In this document: positions 21,976 to 32,940 of the stretch, one piece after another | Position numbering within the stretch: position 1 is the stretch's first letter | Layout of the letters: each line of letters begins with the position of its first letter | Assembly: GCA_000507305.1 (NCBI GenBank) | Contig: DF239024.1 | Span: 186,001 to 250,000 of the forward strand | Source of the DNA: Breviolum minutum Mf 1.05b.01 | Lineage: Eukaryota; Sar; Dinophyceae; Suessiales; Symbiodiniaceae | Length of the DNA: 64,000 nucleotides | Direction of reading: 5' to 3' | The notes under the pieces: generated by a model | Database searches by the model: none | Seen by the model: only the letters and a program-made list of their open reading frames with translations | What the model was told of the DNA's origin: nothing | Program-made: the position numbers and the translations under genes

Positions 21976-22168
21976 GTTCCAAGATGGTCCGCGTTGCGTT
22001 GATGGACGCATGGTTGACGAGCCTGGCAAACCATACCCTTTGGCAGTCGGCGTTGGCCATGATGACAACAATTTGCAGCGCACCTTCGCTGAGTTGGAGG
22101 CGCTGTTTCAGCTGCATCTCCTGATGGGCGAAAACCGGTCGAAACTGACGCCAGGGGCTGGGACCTTT
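21976..22168 (-). CDS. exon 3 of a minus-strand exon trio
   Basis: Entered after GCCGCTGAAACAG at phase 0, it reads KGPSPWRQFRPVFAHQEMQL, KQRLQLSEGALQIVVIMA, NADCQRVWFARLVNHAS, INATRTILE and leaves at GTAGCT (phase 1). High third-position GC and an amphipathic helix support coding. The + strand is also open (MVDEPGKPYPLAVGVGHD, AELEALFQLHLLMGEN) with phase 1 entry at 21983, which would suit the surrounding + array. The minus reading is preferred because three minus exons join in phase. No family recognised. Confidence 0.45.
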
Positions 22169-22268
22169 CTGTTTCAGCGGCTCGAGTTTCGCTTATCGAG
22201 TTTTGCAGTGGCATCACAACGTCCAAGGAACGCTCCATGGGTTCTAGGGAGTTCAGCCTTCAGAGGAC

Positions 22269-22349
22269 GAGGTCCAGGATGAGACCCGCATCCTTGAGAA
22301 CACGTTCAGGGTTGAGATTCAGCAGTGCCGGTATTTTCAGGAAACTTGG
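22269..22349 (-). CDS. exon 2 of a minus-strand exon trio
   Basis: CCCATGTTTGAAAAATCAG acceptor, then PSFLKIPALLNLNPERVLK, DAGLILDL, 81 nt, phase 0-0, donor GTCCTC. Read through, it would stop two codons later (TGA). The neighbouring introns on this reading are 43 and 100 nt. Confidence 0.5.
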
Positions 22350-22392
22350 CTGATTTTTCAAACATGGGAATAAGTTTGGCCAGATCGTTCAC

Positions 22393-22419
22393 GGCGACCT
22401 TGCGGTACTGGCTGGGCTT
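22393..22419 (-). CDS. exon 1 of a minus-strand exon trio (27 nt)
   Basis: ACGTATGCAGTAG acceptor, KPSQYRKVA, donor GTGAAC, phase 0-0. Reading on would give NDLAKLIPMFEKSAKFPE, which also looks coding, so the donor may be wrong. Confidence 0.35.
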
Positions 22420-23152
22420 CTACTGCATACGTCCTAACATCAGCTTTTGCCTTGATGGCACAAGTTTTTGGGCCAACGGCCACCACATACATTTTTTCGA
22501 GCCTTTGGAGTTGATTGTTGAGTACGTGGTTGCTTTTTTATCCCCGAAAAACATGCTCAACAGTTAATCCCGCCGGAATCGGATAGGTTGAGCCAAATTG
22601 GATGTTCCTTGTTTCAACAGGAAGGGGTGGTTTCTGGAGGTTTTTCTTTTTCCGATGGTCAATGGGAATCACCCCAAAAGACTATATGGGGTGTTGAACA
22701 TAGATACCTTCATTTTTTTACAGAGATTAGATTCCAAAACCATGAAACATGGAGGTTTTAATCCCTAGGAATGTGGGTTCTAACCCCTAAAAATCAGGGT
22801 TGTGGGTTCCCAGGGATGTCATTCAATGTTTTATGTCAATGGATTTTTCATTTTGAGACACATCCATTTGGGTGAAATATAGCGACCTCTTTCCGCCGAT
22901 TGGTCATCCCCAAAAAGTGGTGATTGGAGCAGGGAATTGTCCCAGAATGCCAGAAAAAAAGGTTTAACGTTTTATTTATAGGAGTAATTGCTAAGACATA
23001 TTTATAATGAAAGAAAAAATATATATATATATATATACAGTATATTTATTTTGTTTGATCTGTTACGGGTTGAAACATTGCTTCAAAGTTTGCTAACACA
23101 TTTCCCTTTTTTTTGGCTATTGAACCCCCTCAAACCTCCAAAGACGCACCAG

Positions 23153-23191
23153 GCAAGATGAGTTTTGCTCCGAGTGATTCAGCTGCAGCAG
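23153..23191 (+). CDS. MSF micro-exon 3
   Basis: CAAAGACGCACCAG acceptor, 39 nt, phase 1-1, GC donor (GCTGTT). Encodes G-KMSFAPSDSAAA-G. Confidence 0.65.
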
Positions 23192-23766
23192 GCTGTTTTT
23201 TGTCCCGTTTGGGTGGTTGGGTGGATCTGAAAAAACTTCCGTTTGGCGCACGGTCAAAACGGCTCAAAACTGGTTATTTGGAGGACCAATAGAGGAGGAC
23301 GAGGACATGCACCCCTTGCTATTCACGTTCAGACCCCCTGGTAGTGGAGGGTCCGATGATTCTTGGTTGTTGGTGTTGTTTGGTTTTTGATTTTTGTGAT
23401 GAATAAATAGGATGGGTGCATTTGAACTGTAAACATCCGAAACTAGCTAACAAACTATGTGAGTACATATTTCTTACAAATGTGTGTGTGTGAAACATCA
23501 CCCCCACACCAAGAAATTCCTAGTTAATTAGTCCTAGTTGGTTTGTTTGAAAGAGGAGGTTTATATGTTTTATTACATTATGTATATGACTGTATGTATG
23601 CAGCATGCACTTTTTCAGTATCTTTATCATTTGCCTCATCCAAGATTCCACACCTGGGATGATTTAAATCATTGTAAATTACATGGCTAGTTTCAGCCCT
23701 ACGTGGATGTCCCAGGAAGTAAGCGCATGTTTTGCAAATGGGTTTTACAACCTACTTATAAATGGC

Positions 23767-23919
23767 ATATATTCAGTGGGATTTTCAGAAACCCCCAATA
23801 ATGGGACCCCCTTATGGTAAGAATCCCTAAAGATATGGGAATGGTATGGGAATAGTATGGGATTCTTACCATAAGGGGGTCCCATTATTGGGGGTCCTTG
23901 AAAATCCCACTGAATATAT
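23767..23919. repeat. long hairpin (family W) inside a family B remnant
   Basis: Two arms of about 60 nt (23767-23826 and 23859-23919) pair almost perfectly: ATATATTCAGTGGGATTTTC against AAAATCCCACTGAATATAT, and GGACCCCCTTATGGTAAGAA against TTCTTACCATAAGGGGGTCC. The loop is about 32 nt. A family B left end (GGATGTCCCAGGAAGTAAG) precedes it at 23703. Confidence 0.85.
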
Positions 23920-24473
23920 TGTTTTAGTAACCCACTTACCTTTTACCAACTCGCTCCCATTGATTCACCTCGAAAAAAAATTTCCCATTTTAAAGGTGAG
24001 CCAAGATGAAGAAAAAACCCATGGATTCTCAACGTAGTAAACCTTAGTAATGGTCCCAAACAAGGCCCTGGTCTATAAACCCTTTAAAGAGTTCTTATGT
24101 GAGATCATTAGATAATCCAGGATGTAACTGATGTTCGGTATTTGGACCCACAAAAAATATACCAAAAACACCGTTCACCTCAGGAGGTACCGTAGATGGA
24201 TCAAACCCTGAGGTTAAAAGATTGGCATGGCACCCCCCGTCCGTAGATGTCAATCTTAAACTGTCCGTACGCTTTTGACTTGTCATGTTTTTTTGGGGTC
24301 AGAAGTTCCGGGGTTTTGTCATATTTTGTCCATACATACCACTCCCATATGTAACATCCATGTATGGAATATTTCCTTACACTTACCATAAAAGTCAACC
24401 GTTCATGTAGGTAAATATATACCAGTCCGATGGATCCAAGGTCGAGGACTGTATGACTGGATGTTGAAAAACG

Positions 24474-24612
24474 ACTGGATGTCCCGGGACGGAAGTCAGG
24501 ATCAATGGTTAGGATCCATGGGCTATTTCACCTACTTATACATTGAGATATATATTGGGGTTATAACCATATTTACTATCCATTTACCAACTTCCAACGC
24601 GACATCCAAGTA
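24474..24612. repeat. family B element
   Basis: ACTGGATGTCCCGGGACGGA and CTTCCAACGCGACATCCAAG. Confidence 0.6.
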
Positions 24613-24714
24613 GTGATGATTTGGGGTTATAACTTACCACTGATCCGATCACCTTTCCTTTGATCCATCTGGCACCAGCTCCCGGGATTGGATGAATGCA
24701 ACCGTTTTGACCAG

Positions 24715-24756
24715 GCCGATCGACCATGAGTTTCTCGCCCAGCGATCCTTTGGGAG
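24715..24756 (+). CDS. MSF micro-exon 4
   Basis: GCAACCGTTTTGACCAG acceptor, 42 nt, phase 1-1, GC donor (GCCATG). Encodes G-RSTMSFSPSDPLG-G. The second serine is TCG, a different codon family from the AGT of other copies. Family A begins 20 nt after the donor. Confidence 0.65.
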
Positions 24757-24776
24757 GCCATGGAGGGAAAGTTAAA

Positions 24777-24874
24777 CTGGGTGGTGGTTTTAAATGTTTT
24801 TTATTTTCACCCCTACTTGGGGAAGATTCCCATTTTGACTAATATTTTTCAGATGGGTTGAAACCACCAACTAG
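24777..24874. repeat. family A foldback element
   Basis: CTGGGTGGTGGTTTTAAATG and GGGTTGAAACCACCAACTAG. Confidence 0.75.
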
Positions 24875-25255
24875 TAAACATTTCATCTGTTGAACGGAGA
24901 TTGGTAGACACCAGAAATCTAACATAGATACCAACAAGGTATGATACGTGGCCATATAGGTGGTGGTTTGAAATTATGATTATATACACCCTGAAAACTA
25001 AGATGGATACCAAAAACTGCCATATTTTACAGGACATACATTTTAATTTTCGGAGATTTGTAGATTTCTAAGCTATAGGATCCCATAGGATCAATGTATA
25101 TTATTGTTTTTTTTTAAAGGTGATTTCTTACTTGCTACCAGGGTAAACCACCGCATTCAACCACATTTTGTGGAATACTTTTATTTTGGCCAAGCATCGT
25201 ATGCAAATCCAAGTGTACATTTACGTACATTTAGTTGACTTTGTATTGTAATTTC

Positions 25256-25350
25256 TCAAGAATCCAGGACGTCCTCCTGAGATATCCTGAGGATGGGATG
25301 GGATTCCTGAAAAAACCACTCTTCCGGGAAGGGAGAACGGATTCTTAGGG
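25256..25350. repeat. family G element
   Basis: TCAAGAATCCAGGACGTCC and GGATTCTTAGGG. It splits a family C remnant whose ends lie near 25080 and 25380. Confidence 0.65.
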
Positions 25351-25472
25351 TTGTGAAAGGTGAAAAAATAGAATCGTCCCATGGATCCCTATTGGGTGAG
25401 TCAGGTTGGTAGATTTCTAAATGTTCACACAAAAGTCCATGCTACAGCATTTTTTTTGTCGAGTTGTTGGAG

Positions 25473-25502
25473 GCAAGATGAGTTTCGGCGATCCCTTGGG
25501 AG
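25473..25502 (+). CDS. MSF micro-exon 5
   Basis: GTCGAGTTGTTGGAG acceptor, 30 nt, phase 1-1, GC donor (GCGGCC). Encodes G-KMSFGDPLG-G; the S-P pair is lost. Confidence 0.55.
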
Positions 25503-25591
25503 GCGGCCCACGGCATCCATGGGAGGATACAAGGTGTGCCCAAAAAACCACTCATAGATAGGATGAAATATGATGAAACAAGCCCTTTAAG

Positions 25592-25687
25592 TAGGGTTAT
25601 TATAACCCCAATAACACCCATCTATATGGCATTTAAATTTGATAGTGATTGTAACTCCACTTACAACTGGATCCAGGGCCCACCGTG
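25592..25687. repeat. family H element, worn
   Basis: GGGTTATTATAACCCC and CTCCACTTACAACTGGATCC, ending GGGCCCACC. Confidence 0.45.
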
Positions 25688-26077
25688 TATCATAAAGATC
25701 TAACCATTCATGTAGGTAAATATATTTTCGTTCTGTTGCTTCCTGTGGGCAAGGGATTTCTAGATTCTCACGTTGATGAGAAATCGTCCGACCGAATGGA
25801 TTTTAATTGAAAAAATGGTACTATAGTGCGGTTACAATCACCTTAAGCTAGCAGGGGTTACAACCTAACTTCAGAAAAAAAAAAACAACTTACTAACTTC
25901 CATGAGAATACTGTGAGCTGGAAAAGAAGTTGGCGTTAATTAATGTTCATCAACTTTTATCCCTACAAACCCAGCAATCCAATGGCCTAACAAAAAACGG
26001 TATTTCTTATGCTTTCCAGGTTTATGTCATGGCTCTGAAAGTCTGGTGGTGAAAAAGGTTGGATAAGAATTTTACTG

Positions 26078-26242
26078 ACTTGGATGTCCCGGGACGGAAG
26101 TTAGGTAGGATCAATGGTTAGGATCAATGGGTTTTTTCACCATACTTATTACTTACAAATGGGATATTTTTTTGGTGGTTTCATAAGTTATAACCCACCG
26201 ATCCCAACCTTTGATCCCTATCTTCAAACGGGACGTCCAAGT
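26078..26242. repeat. family B element
   Basis: ACTTGGATGTCCCGGGACGG and CGGGACGTCCAAGT, with the GGATCAATGG inner unit. Confidence 0.6.
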
Positions 26243-26305
26243 AGAACAAAGTCTTTGCAGAACTTGAATGCTGTACAAAACTGCCTCGACAGCGACTACT
26301 GGCAG

Positions 26306-26341
26306 GCAAAATGAGTTTTGCTCCCAGCGACCCAGTGCCAG
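26306..26341 (+). CDS. MSF micro-exon 6
   Basis: GACTACTGGCAG acceptor, 36 nt, phase 1-1. The downstream dinucleotide is GA (GAGCCG), so either a GA donor is used or the exon runs on to a GT. Encodes G-KMSFAPSDPVP-G. Confidence 0.55.
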
Positions 26342-26703
26342 GAGCCGCCAATGTATGCGTTGGGGGTAATGGATGATGACTGGTCAACGTACCCCACTCC
26401 CCAACTAGGAAGATACCGCTTGGGTTGAAACCACCAACTAGCATGTGTGCATGTATATATACATGGACAAGTACTGTATATACAATCTTTTCTGTTTCTA
26501 TGATAATGAAATATTTATTGATATCATCCTGGTATTGACATATCCCTCAAGTAAACTGAATCCAAAACAACAGAAAATTGTCTCATGTTCTCTCTGCTCT
26601 AGGAAGGTTTACATATATAAATTGATTTAGAGATGTACATCCACCATATCCACCCGACACACGGTGATATGCACGCCAGTTTTTTTTTCGGGAAAGCAGC
26701 GAG

Positions 26704-26742
26704 GAAAGATGAGTTTTAGTCCTAACGAGGCTCCATCCACAG
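26704..26742 (+). CDS. MSF micro-exon 7
   Basis: GAAAGCAGCGAG acceptor, 39 nt, phase 1-1, GT donor (GTGCGG). Encodes G-KMSFSPNEAPST-G. Confidence 0.65.
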
Positions 26743-27844
26743 GTGCGGTTGCTATACGTATTGTGGTTGTGTTGTTTAGTGTGGGTGTGTGAAAACGTGG
26801 GGGAAAGAGGGGCGGAGGCCTGCAATTCCAAGTCTTTTTCTTATACAGTTTGCTTGTTTTCAGTAAGGGCTACTGTTTTGGCAAGGGTTTTGAAATTATA
26901 TGACAACAAGAATCCTAGGGAGGGCCGGGTGATTTGCGTTGACATCATTACGTCAGATAACAACCCAAGAGCCTGCTATGGGGTGGAAATTACCCCGAGG
27001 TTAAGTGGTTTGGGTTGGATTTTTTAGTTGGAACTTCTTACCGAATGGTCCCTCCTCAAAAAATCCCAAACAGAATTTCGGAAGGGCCTGAGTAGCTGTG
27101 CAAGGATTGTTGGATTTGAGAAAGCAAAAGTCTGCCAGGTGATTCAAGTCGTGACCTTTTTATCCCGGATCGTTGGAGCTCTCCAATAAGCTTTGAAAGG
27201 GTGATTGGAATTTTGCATAGGAAAGTGTTTTTTCAGTTTGAGATGAGGGTAGTGGAGGGAGGACTTTCTACCGCAAACAGGGTTATATACATTCACATAG
27301 TCAATCTTTTCCATCAAAATTGGTATATTTTTCAACCCAACACCATTTTGGGTTTGACAAACCTGAGATTTTTGTCGTTGGTTTTGCTTGCATTAAAGAT
27401 ATCCAACCAATATTTGCATAATATTTGCAACTACCAATCATAAGATATCCAAAAAACGGCGTGACTTCGGTGTGACACGACACAAAAACATGTTGTTTTT
27501 TGTTGTTTCTGGGTTTGGAGACATTCCTTTTTATTTGCAGCACTTCAGCGTGAGGTGGGTGTATTAGTAACTGATCTTGTCCACCAATCCTGTAACAGAA
27601 GAAGATCCAACGCAATTGCAACATTAATGAAACAATGTCAAGATCATCCAAACGATGCTGGAATATGTCCATCATCTCATAACAATCAATTCCAGACAAC
27701 AAAGGTATCAAGGTTTGTTTATATATTTCCATTAGAAATGATTGTGGAATCTTTAGAAACAACCATATTTTATTAGGTCTGTTGATTTGTATTTTTACTC
27801 AAGTATGAAATTAGTGTACAAATGTCATCTAATTTCATTGACTG

Positions 27845-27949
27845 TACCCTCCAGGGAGCGATCACATATCCCACCAAACGGGAAGTTCGGAAAATTATCG
27901 ATTCAAAAGTGGCGGCTGGGATGGGATATGTTAGTTACCGGAGGAGGGT
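27845..27949. repeat. family F element
   Basis: TACCCTCCAGGGAGCGATCA and TATGTTAGTTACCGGAGGAG; the arms differ from each other more than in other copies. The 900 bases before it hold no exon I trust. Confidence 0.5.
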
Positions 27950-27997
27950 AGAAGTGTGTACCATATATACAAAGCTGCCACGGCCAAGAACAACATA

Positions 27998-28088
27998 TCC
28001 CTAAGAATCCAGGACTATCCTGAGATATCCTGAGGATGGGGATTGAATCCCTTAATACCACTCTAGGGAAGGGTTTGGATTCTTGGGG
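27998..28088. repeat. family G foldback element
   Basis: TCCCTAAGAATCCAGGACTA and GGGTTTGGATTCTTGGGG. Confidence 0.75.
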
Positions 28089-28147
28089 TATGTGTATTTT
28101 TCCACCTGTTATCCCCTTGTTCAGCCTGCTTCGTTCGTTTGACAGAG

Positions 28148-28183
28148 GCAAGATGAGTTTCAGTCCAAATGATGCACCTGGAG
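28148..28183 (+). CDS. MSF micro-exon 8
   Basis: CTTCGTTCGTTTGACAGAG acceptor, 36 nt, phase 1-1, GT donor (GTTCTG). Encodes G-KMSFSPNDAPG-G. Confidence 0.7.
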
Positions 28184-28250
28184 GTTCTGACAGACAAAAA
28201 TACGTGAAAAAACGTAATCTCAAAAGGAAACTCGACTGATTGAATTGATG

Positions 28251-28335
28251 ATACGGTTGATGGAAAAAATCCGGCCAACCAGTTGATAGGGTTTTATACA
28301 GCCCAGGTGGTGCAGGATGTCTTCCATCAGCAGTA
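28251..28335. repeat. family D element
   Basis: TACGGTTGATGGAAAAAATC and GATGTCTTCCATCAGCAGTA. Confidence 0.6.
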
Positions 28336-28422
28336 CCTTAGACATCCAAACACCATGACTGGGCCCTGTATGGTGATTTTGAGTCCCCTGAACAATGGTG
28401 CATTGTTTGGGTCGGTGTCATA

Positions 28423-28537
28423 CCCTAGACATCCAAACACCGAAAGTGAGAAGGTATGATTTTTTGACCCCCCAAAAAAACATAACCTAATCGAAACACC
28501 AAACTCACCTCTGGTTAGGTATTTGCTTGGATGTGGG
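28423..28537. repeat. family E foldback element
   Basis: CCCTAGACATCCAAACACCG and GTATTTGCTTGGATGTGGG. A partial copy precedes it at 28337. Confidence 0.65.
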
Positions 28538-28730
28538 ATTTGTGGGATCAAAATTCTACCTGGAACTCCAGGGAATCCTCAATCCATTACTCAATGACTC
28601 AGACTGCATCCAGTCAAGAAGAAAATCATTCCCCAGGCATCAACTGTCATTGGATCCCTAGGGATTGAAATTGAGACATGAAAAAGGGGCGAAACCGTGT
28701 GGTTTTCTTCATCTTTCTTTAGTTTCCTGT

Positions 28731-29074
28731 GCGAGGGGCAGCAGTGACAAAGTCAGCACCGGCAGCGACAGTTGGGGGCGAAGGAGCCACGACTTACCCT
28801 ATGGAAAGCCCTGCTGTTAAGGGCAGCAGCTGCTGTTGCATCGTTGACCAAGGCGCCAACAACTCCTACCATTATATGGGAAGCACAGCAAGCGACACTG
28901 GCGGTGGCTTCTTTTCTGGATTGTCAACCTTTTCGATGGGTTGGTTGGAAGGCAGCGCTGACGCAATCCCTTGGCGAACCAAGTGGTATTTCCAGCCGAC
29001 TGTTTGTCAGCAGTCATTGTGTTTTGCAAGCCCTTGGCGACAGCATTTGAAAGCGGACGCATCATATTACTCGG
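28731..29074 (+). CDS. coding-like island, frame unresolved
   Basis: GC-rich block entered after TTTCCTGTGCGAG. Two + frames stay open. One (phase 1 entry) is A/G/T-rich, reading AAVTKSAPAATVGGEGATTY, and could leave at AAG|GC near 28853 or at GTATGA at 29075. The other, KALLLRAAAAVASLTKAP then WKAALTQSLGEPSG, stops at 29051 and looks more like a folded helix. I cannot choose between them. The block lies between micro-exons 8 and 9, so the phase 1 reading suits the array. Confidence 0.4.
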
Positions 29075-29291
29075 TATGAATTTATCGACGTTGGCCAGAG
29101 TACCGGGAACCCGGTCTCATCTCCTGCTTTGGACAAACGGACATAGGTTGCCTACATGACGTCGTCCATGAGATTGTTCAGGGGTAAACTTGCCATTAGT
29201 TTTTTTTGGGTGTGTAAGGATGGAATGTCACAAGGCTTTTGAAATCCACCCCTCTGAAGGAATGTCGAACCACCTCAATATACTGGCCTTG

Positions 29292-29403
29292 CTAGGAAGT
29301 CCCAGGAAGTTAGTAAAAGGATCGTAATTGGACCCTAAGATATCCCATTTATATATATGTAGGTTATAGCTAAGGATTTACTAAATTCTTGGGACATCCT
29401 AGT
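29292..29403. repeat. family B element
   Basis: GCTAGGAAGTCCCAGGAAGT and AATTCTTGGGACATCCTAGT. Confidence 0.65.
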
Positions 29404-29458
29404 GTAGATGTTGGTAGGATTTTTAGATATGAAGTTATTTATATATATATATATATAC

Positions 29459-29567
29459 CTTTTGGTAAACTAACATAGCTGGTTGGAATATCCCCATGTT
29501 CAAAGGGATTCTAGCTTCCATCCCGGTCCAGCCATTCCAGTCAGCTATTTTAGTTTGCCAGAGGGTA
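29459..29567. repeat. family F element
   Basis: GGTAAACTAACATAGCTGG and GCTATTTTAGTTTGCCAGAG. An AT-rich simple tract precedes it at 29438. Confidence 0.65.
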
Positions 29568-29818
29568 ACCCTGTTTTTTGGTTTGATCCATGTGGACCAT
29601 TTATATTGATTTATATTTATATTTATATTCAGGTTTATATTTATATATATATTTGTTTGTGTATATATAATAAATACACATGATTTACATACCACCAAAA
29701 AATTACAGCATTCATTTGCCAGTATAATTCCACCCAAAAAATGGGGTCATTCTGGCCAACAAAAACGTCGAAACGAATGTTCGTCCATCGGCAATGTTGC
29801 CGGACGAATGTTCGTGAG

Positions 29819-29851
29819 GCAAGATGAGTTTCAGTCCCAATGATCCTCCAG
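29819..29851 (+). CDS. MSF micro-exon 9
   Basis: ACGAATGTTCGTGAG acceptor (pyrimidine-poor), 33 nt, phase 1-1, GT donor (GTCAGG). Encodes G-KMSFSPNDPP-G. The frame stays open to 30240, so read-through cannot be excluded, but the downstream composition is not coding-like. Confidence 0.6.
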
Positions 29852-30421
29852 GTCAGGGGTTTCCGGCTATGAGGATCCGTACGGTTTCCAAGAACAGCGT
29901 CATGTCATCGAAGTGGATTCGTTATCCGCCATTACTACCCACAGATGAATGTTATGTGCTGAAGAAGGAACCAAGAACTAGTGAAAATTCCACATTTACT
30001 AAGGTTACTAAGGATTCCGGTTCAAAGCCCTGCACTTTATACACGTTTTTGAGATTTTCACACGTACAGTTTGAGATCCTGAATTTTAGGATACACCATT
30101 TCTATCCGTTGCTCTCTTCAAGGATAATCACCCTGGTCTTCCAAAAACCTTCACGTACTTACCAGATGCGTGGAACACCTGGAAACCCTTCTCAAGAGGT
30201 GATTGGAAGTACGAACACTTCCTTCCAAGGAACGACTTGAAGACTAGGAAGTTTTATCCGTACTTTTGTGCAGTTTTCCTCATCCACCGTTCCCATCTCT
30301 TTACACAAGGGTCATTAACTTACCCGGTTCAAGGAATAAGAGCAAATATAGGGTGATTTTGAAGGATTTCCCGTGAATAATAGTGCAAAAAAAGTTATTT
30401 AAAGTTTGGGTTGGTGTCATA

Positions 30422-30515
30422 CCCTAGACATCCAAACACTGAACATGTATATATAACCGGACCCCCCCCAAAAAAACATACCAATCCAACATCCAGGCTA
30501 TTCGCCTTGGATGTC
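30422..30515. repeat. family E element
   Basis: CCCTAGACATCCAAACACTG and CGCCTTGGATGTCTGA. Confidence 0.6.
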
Positions 30516-30590
30516 TGATAGTTCATGACATTTCATGACCCATAAATGGCTTCGATTCGATTAGGTTTTGCGTCATCTTGCACCTGCCAG

Positions 30591-30641
30591 GTGGTCCAAG
30601 TCAGAGCAAGATGAGTTTTGGGCCTAAAGATCCACCTTCAG
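30591..30641 (+). CDS. MSF micro-exon 10 (longest, 51 nt)
   Basis: The usual acceptor position lacks AG. A good one (CATCTTGCACCTGCCAG) sits 15 nt upstream and keeps phase 1 and divisibility by three. Encodes G-GPSQSKMSFGPKDPPS-G; GT donor (GTGGCG). Confidence 0.6.
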
Positions 30642-30708
30642 GTGGCGTGAGAACGACGTTTTTTTCGACCGAAAACAGCAGGAAGTTCCGACCGTTTGGG
30701 ATGTCCTA

Positions 30709-30812
30709 ACCCTCCCTGAAACTAACATAGCACCAGAAAATTGATGGTTGGAATACTACTTTCCTTTTGGAATGGTCTATTTTCAGGGGTTATGTTAGTC
30801 TTAGGGAGGGTA
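30709..30812. repeat. family F element (CCCTCCCTGAAACTAACATA type)
   Basis: ACCCTCCCTGAAACTAACAT and GTTATGTTAGTCTTAGGGAG. It abuts the E element at 30813. Confidence 0.7.
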
Positions 30813-30919
30813 ACCCTAGACATCCACATACCGAAACTGAAGTGAACGGTGTTTGATTGGTATGTCTTTAGGGTCCGGTCATACCCAACCTCAGTTTCGG
30901 TGGGACTGGATGTCTAGGG
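30813..30919. repeat. family E foldback element
   Basis: CCCTAGACATCCACATACCG and GGGACTGGATGTCTAGGG. Confidence 0.7.
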
Positions 30920-31470
30920 TAATGTTTTGTAGAACATGATCTCATGGGAATCTAAGGGAATCCAACACCACCCCAAATGCCACGGTTTTCCGCAGGAAAA
31001 TTGCTGGCCTCAATGGCCGGCATTGAGGTTAGAGTACCACGAAAAAACATGTGGATGATTTTTGATATCACCAATCCCAAGGTGATCAAGTCGGTTCATA
31101 CCAAAAAAATGCGTATCCCGGGTTACCAAGTTTGTTAGAGTCAAAAAGCAGGTGGTCAAATATTGAAACTGTGAGCATCAACCGATCAGCATCAACCGTC
31201 AATCCGATCACCCCCAAAAAGGTGAAACTTGAGGAATTCTATCTCAAAATTGGACCTATAGTACATATAGTACCGAAACCTCTCCCCAAATCAGTAGGTG
31301 AAATCAATAGGTATAGTGATATTTGATATATGATATGATCTGTTTAACATGTCTTATATGTATTCAGCCCTCAATATTAGGTAGGGCCCCACCTTGTTGG
31401 GGATTACACACCTAACCTCAAACGATCATATCATATTATGTGGCGCAGATGTCTTTCGTTTTGTGGTCAG

Positions 31471-31506
31471 GTAAGATGAGCTTCAGTCCCAACGATCCAC
31501 TTGGAG
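31471..31506 (+). CDS. MSF micro-exon 11
   Basis: CTTTCGTTTTGTGGTCAG acceptor, 36 nt, phase 1-1, GC donor (GCAAAG). Encodes G-KMSFSPNDPLG. The exon at 32595 enters at phase 1 and would follow it directly. Confidence 0.7.
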
Positions 31507-31857
31507 GCAAAGCTGTGCTGCCTCGGGTTCGATCAACTCCCATGTTTTTGCGAAAATGGTAGGGATGGGAAAAATTCCTTAGTAAAAAGTGGGATGACCG
31601 TTGGTTACACAGCAATGCAAAAAAATGGTTGGTTGGGCGTTTTTTTAATAGGGGATAAAATCCTACCATATCCTACCCATTTATTTAGGGATTGTAATAA
31701 AGCATTTTTTTAATGATCCCTGTTAAACAACCGGTAAAGCGGAAAGCACGAGGTTCTTTTTCGTGGCTCATGTGTTTCGTTTTCCGGTGCAAAAAAAATG
31801 ACGATGATGATGTTGCAGGCTTAAATGTTTCATCAAACCTCAAACAAACATGATATA

Positions 31858-31961
31858 CACTCCGGTAATCTAACATAGCAATGGAAATCCCCCTTTTCCA
31901 ATAGGAAACTCATTTACAAATGGTGGATTTTCCATGGCTATGTTAGATTACCGGAGGGTAA
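31858..31961. repeat. family F foldback element
   Basis: CACTCCGGTAATCTAACATA and TATGTTAGATTACCGGAGGG are near-perfect arms; GGAAATCC/GGATTTTCC inside. Confidence 0.8.
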
Positions 31962-32594
31962 TGAACGAAGACCTGTGTTGGTTGGGCTTTTATGGGGGGT
32001 TTTGCATGTGCAAGGGCCAACAGTTGCTCGGAAAAGGCACCAATTTGGGAACCTTGAGCAGCCAGACCCCTTTGAATATATTATATATAATACTGTATAC
32101 TACCCACTTGTATTAGGCTACTACATAAACCATTAAATGGATAGCTTTGTAAACCAACCGATACCCATATTATCCATGTACATTTACTTACCTTTACTAT
32201 TTATTTTGTTTGGTTAAACATACCGTCTTTGGATGGGTTTTTCATGGGATAGGTATTCTATTTTTCAAGGCTCATGTTGGATCTGAGATCATAGTGATGG
32301 CTGGTCAACCTACGCTGGTCAACCAATGTGGCTCGGTGTACAATTTTCACCGGGAATAGCAAGGGGTGATCGTTGAGCAAGTTGGATGGCGCATCCGAGT
32401 GTCATTGCATTTGCATGAGTTCTCGCTTCCCTCGAAGAATGAAAGGCATGTTTCAGGTGACTACTCAGCACCTTTTTTGAACAACCGGTGGAAGATGCCA
32501 TACTTGCACAGTTGCCACAATATGCCACAATCATAGTGAAGGACTGGGGCCAAGTGCTAAATTCTTGTCACAATTTGCGATGCCATTGATTTAG

Positions 32595-32652
32595 CCGTGC
32601 GAAGGCAGGACCTGCTGTTTCGCCAGCAATGGCGCCTGCAGCTGCGGCAGGG
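32595..32652 (+). CDS. body exon a of the array gene
   Basis: TTGCGATGCCATTGATTTAG acceptor, phase 1 entry; VRRQDLLFRQQWRLQLRQ, then GTGACG donor at phase 2. Basic, helical, G/C third positions. Another + frame (AMAPAAAAGVTVTSLSHLTP) is open through the same DNA. This frame is preferred because it joins in phase both to micro-exon 11 and to the exon at 32837. Confidence 0.5.
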
Positions 32653-32836
32653 GTGACGGTGACGAGCTTGTCCCATTTGACGCCTGGGCCGGGTTTGGTC
32701 AATGCCCGTGGCAGGGTGCATGTCGTGAGTGGTGTGAGCGAGGGATACCCAATTCAAAAGATCAAGATTGCAGATGGCGATTATTTAAATACCTTGTGCC
32801 CAGTTATGAATCAAAATTTGCACTAAACTTGCGCAG

Positions 32837-32882
32837 ATGGGTGGTGCAAACCTTCACAGATGATTGTGTCATCGTGGGAGAT
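32837..32882 (+). CDS. body exon b of the array gene
   Basis: CACTAAACTTGCGCAG acceptor, phase 2 entry; WVVQTFTDDCVIVGD; donor GTGCTG at phase 0, giving a 58 nt intron to the next exon. Read through, the frame continues VLLPELWFASFIRP. Confidence 0.5.
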
Positions 32883-32940
32883 GTGCTGCTGCCAGAATTA
32901 TGGTTTGCTTCGTTTATACGGCCAATCTGTTTTTCCCCAG

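Noticed and set aside
29824..30240. 138-codon + open frame starting in micro-exon 9
   Set aside because: After the GT donor the composition is AT-rich and not coding-like; homology with the other copies ends at the donor.
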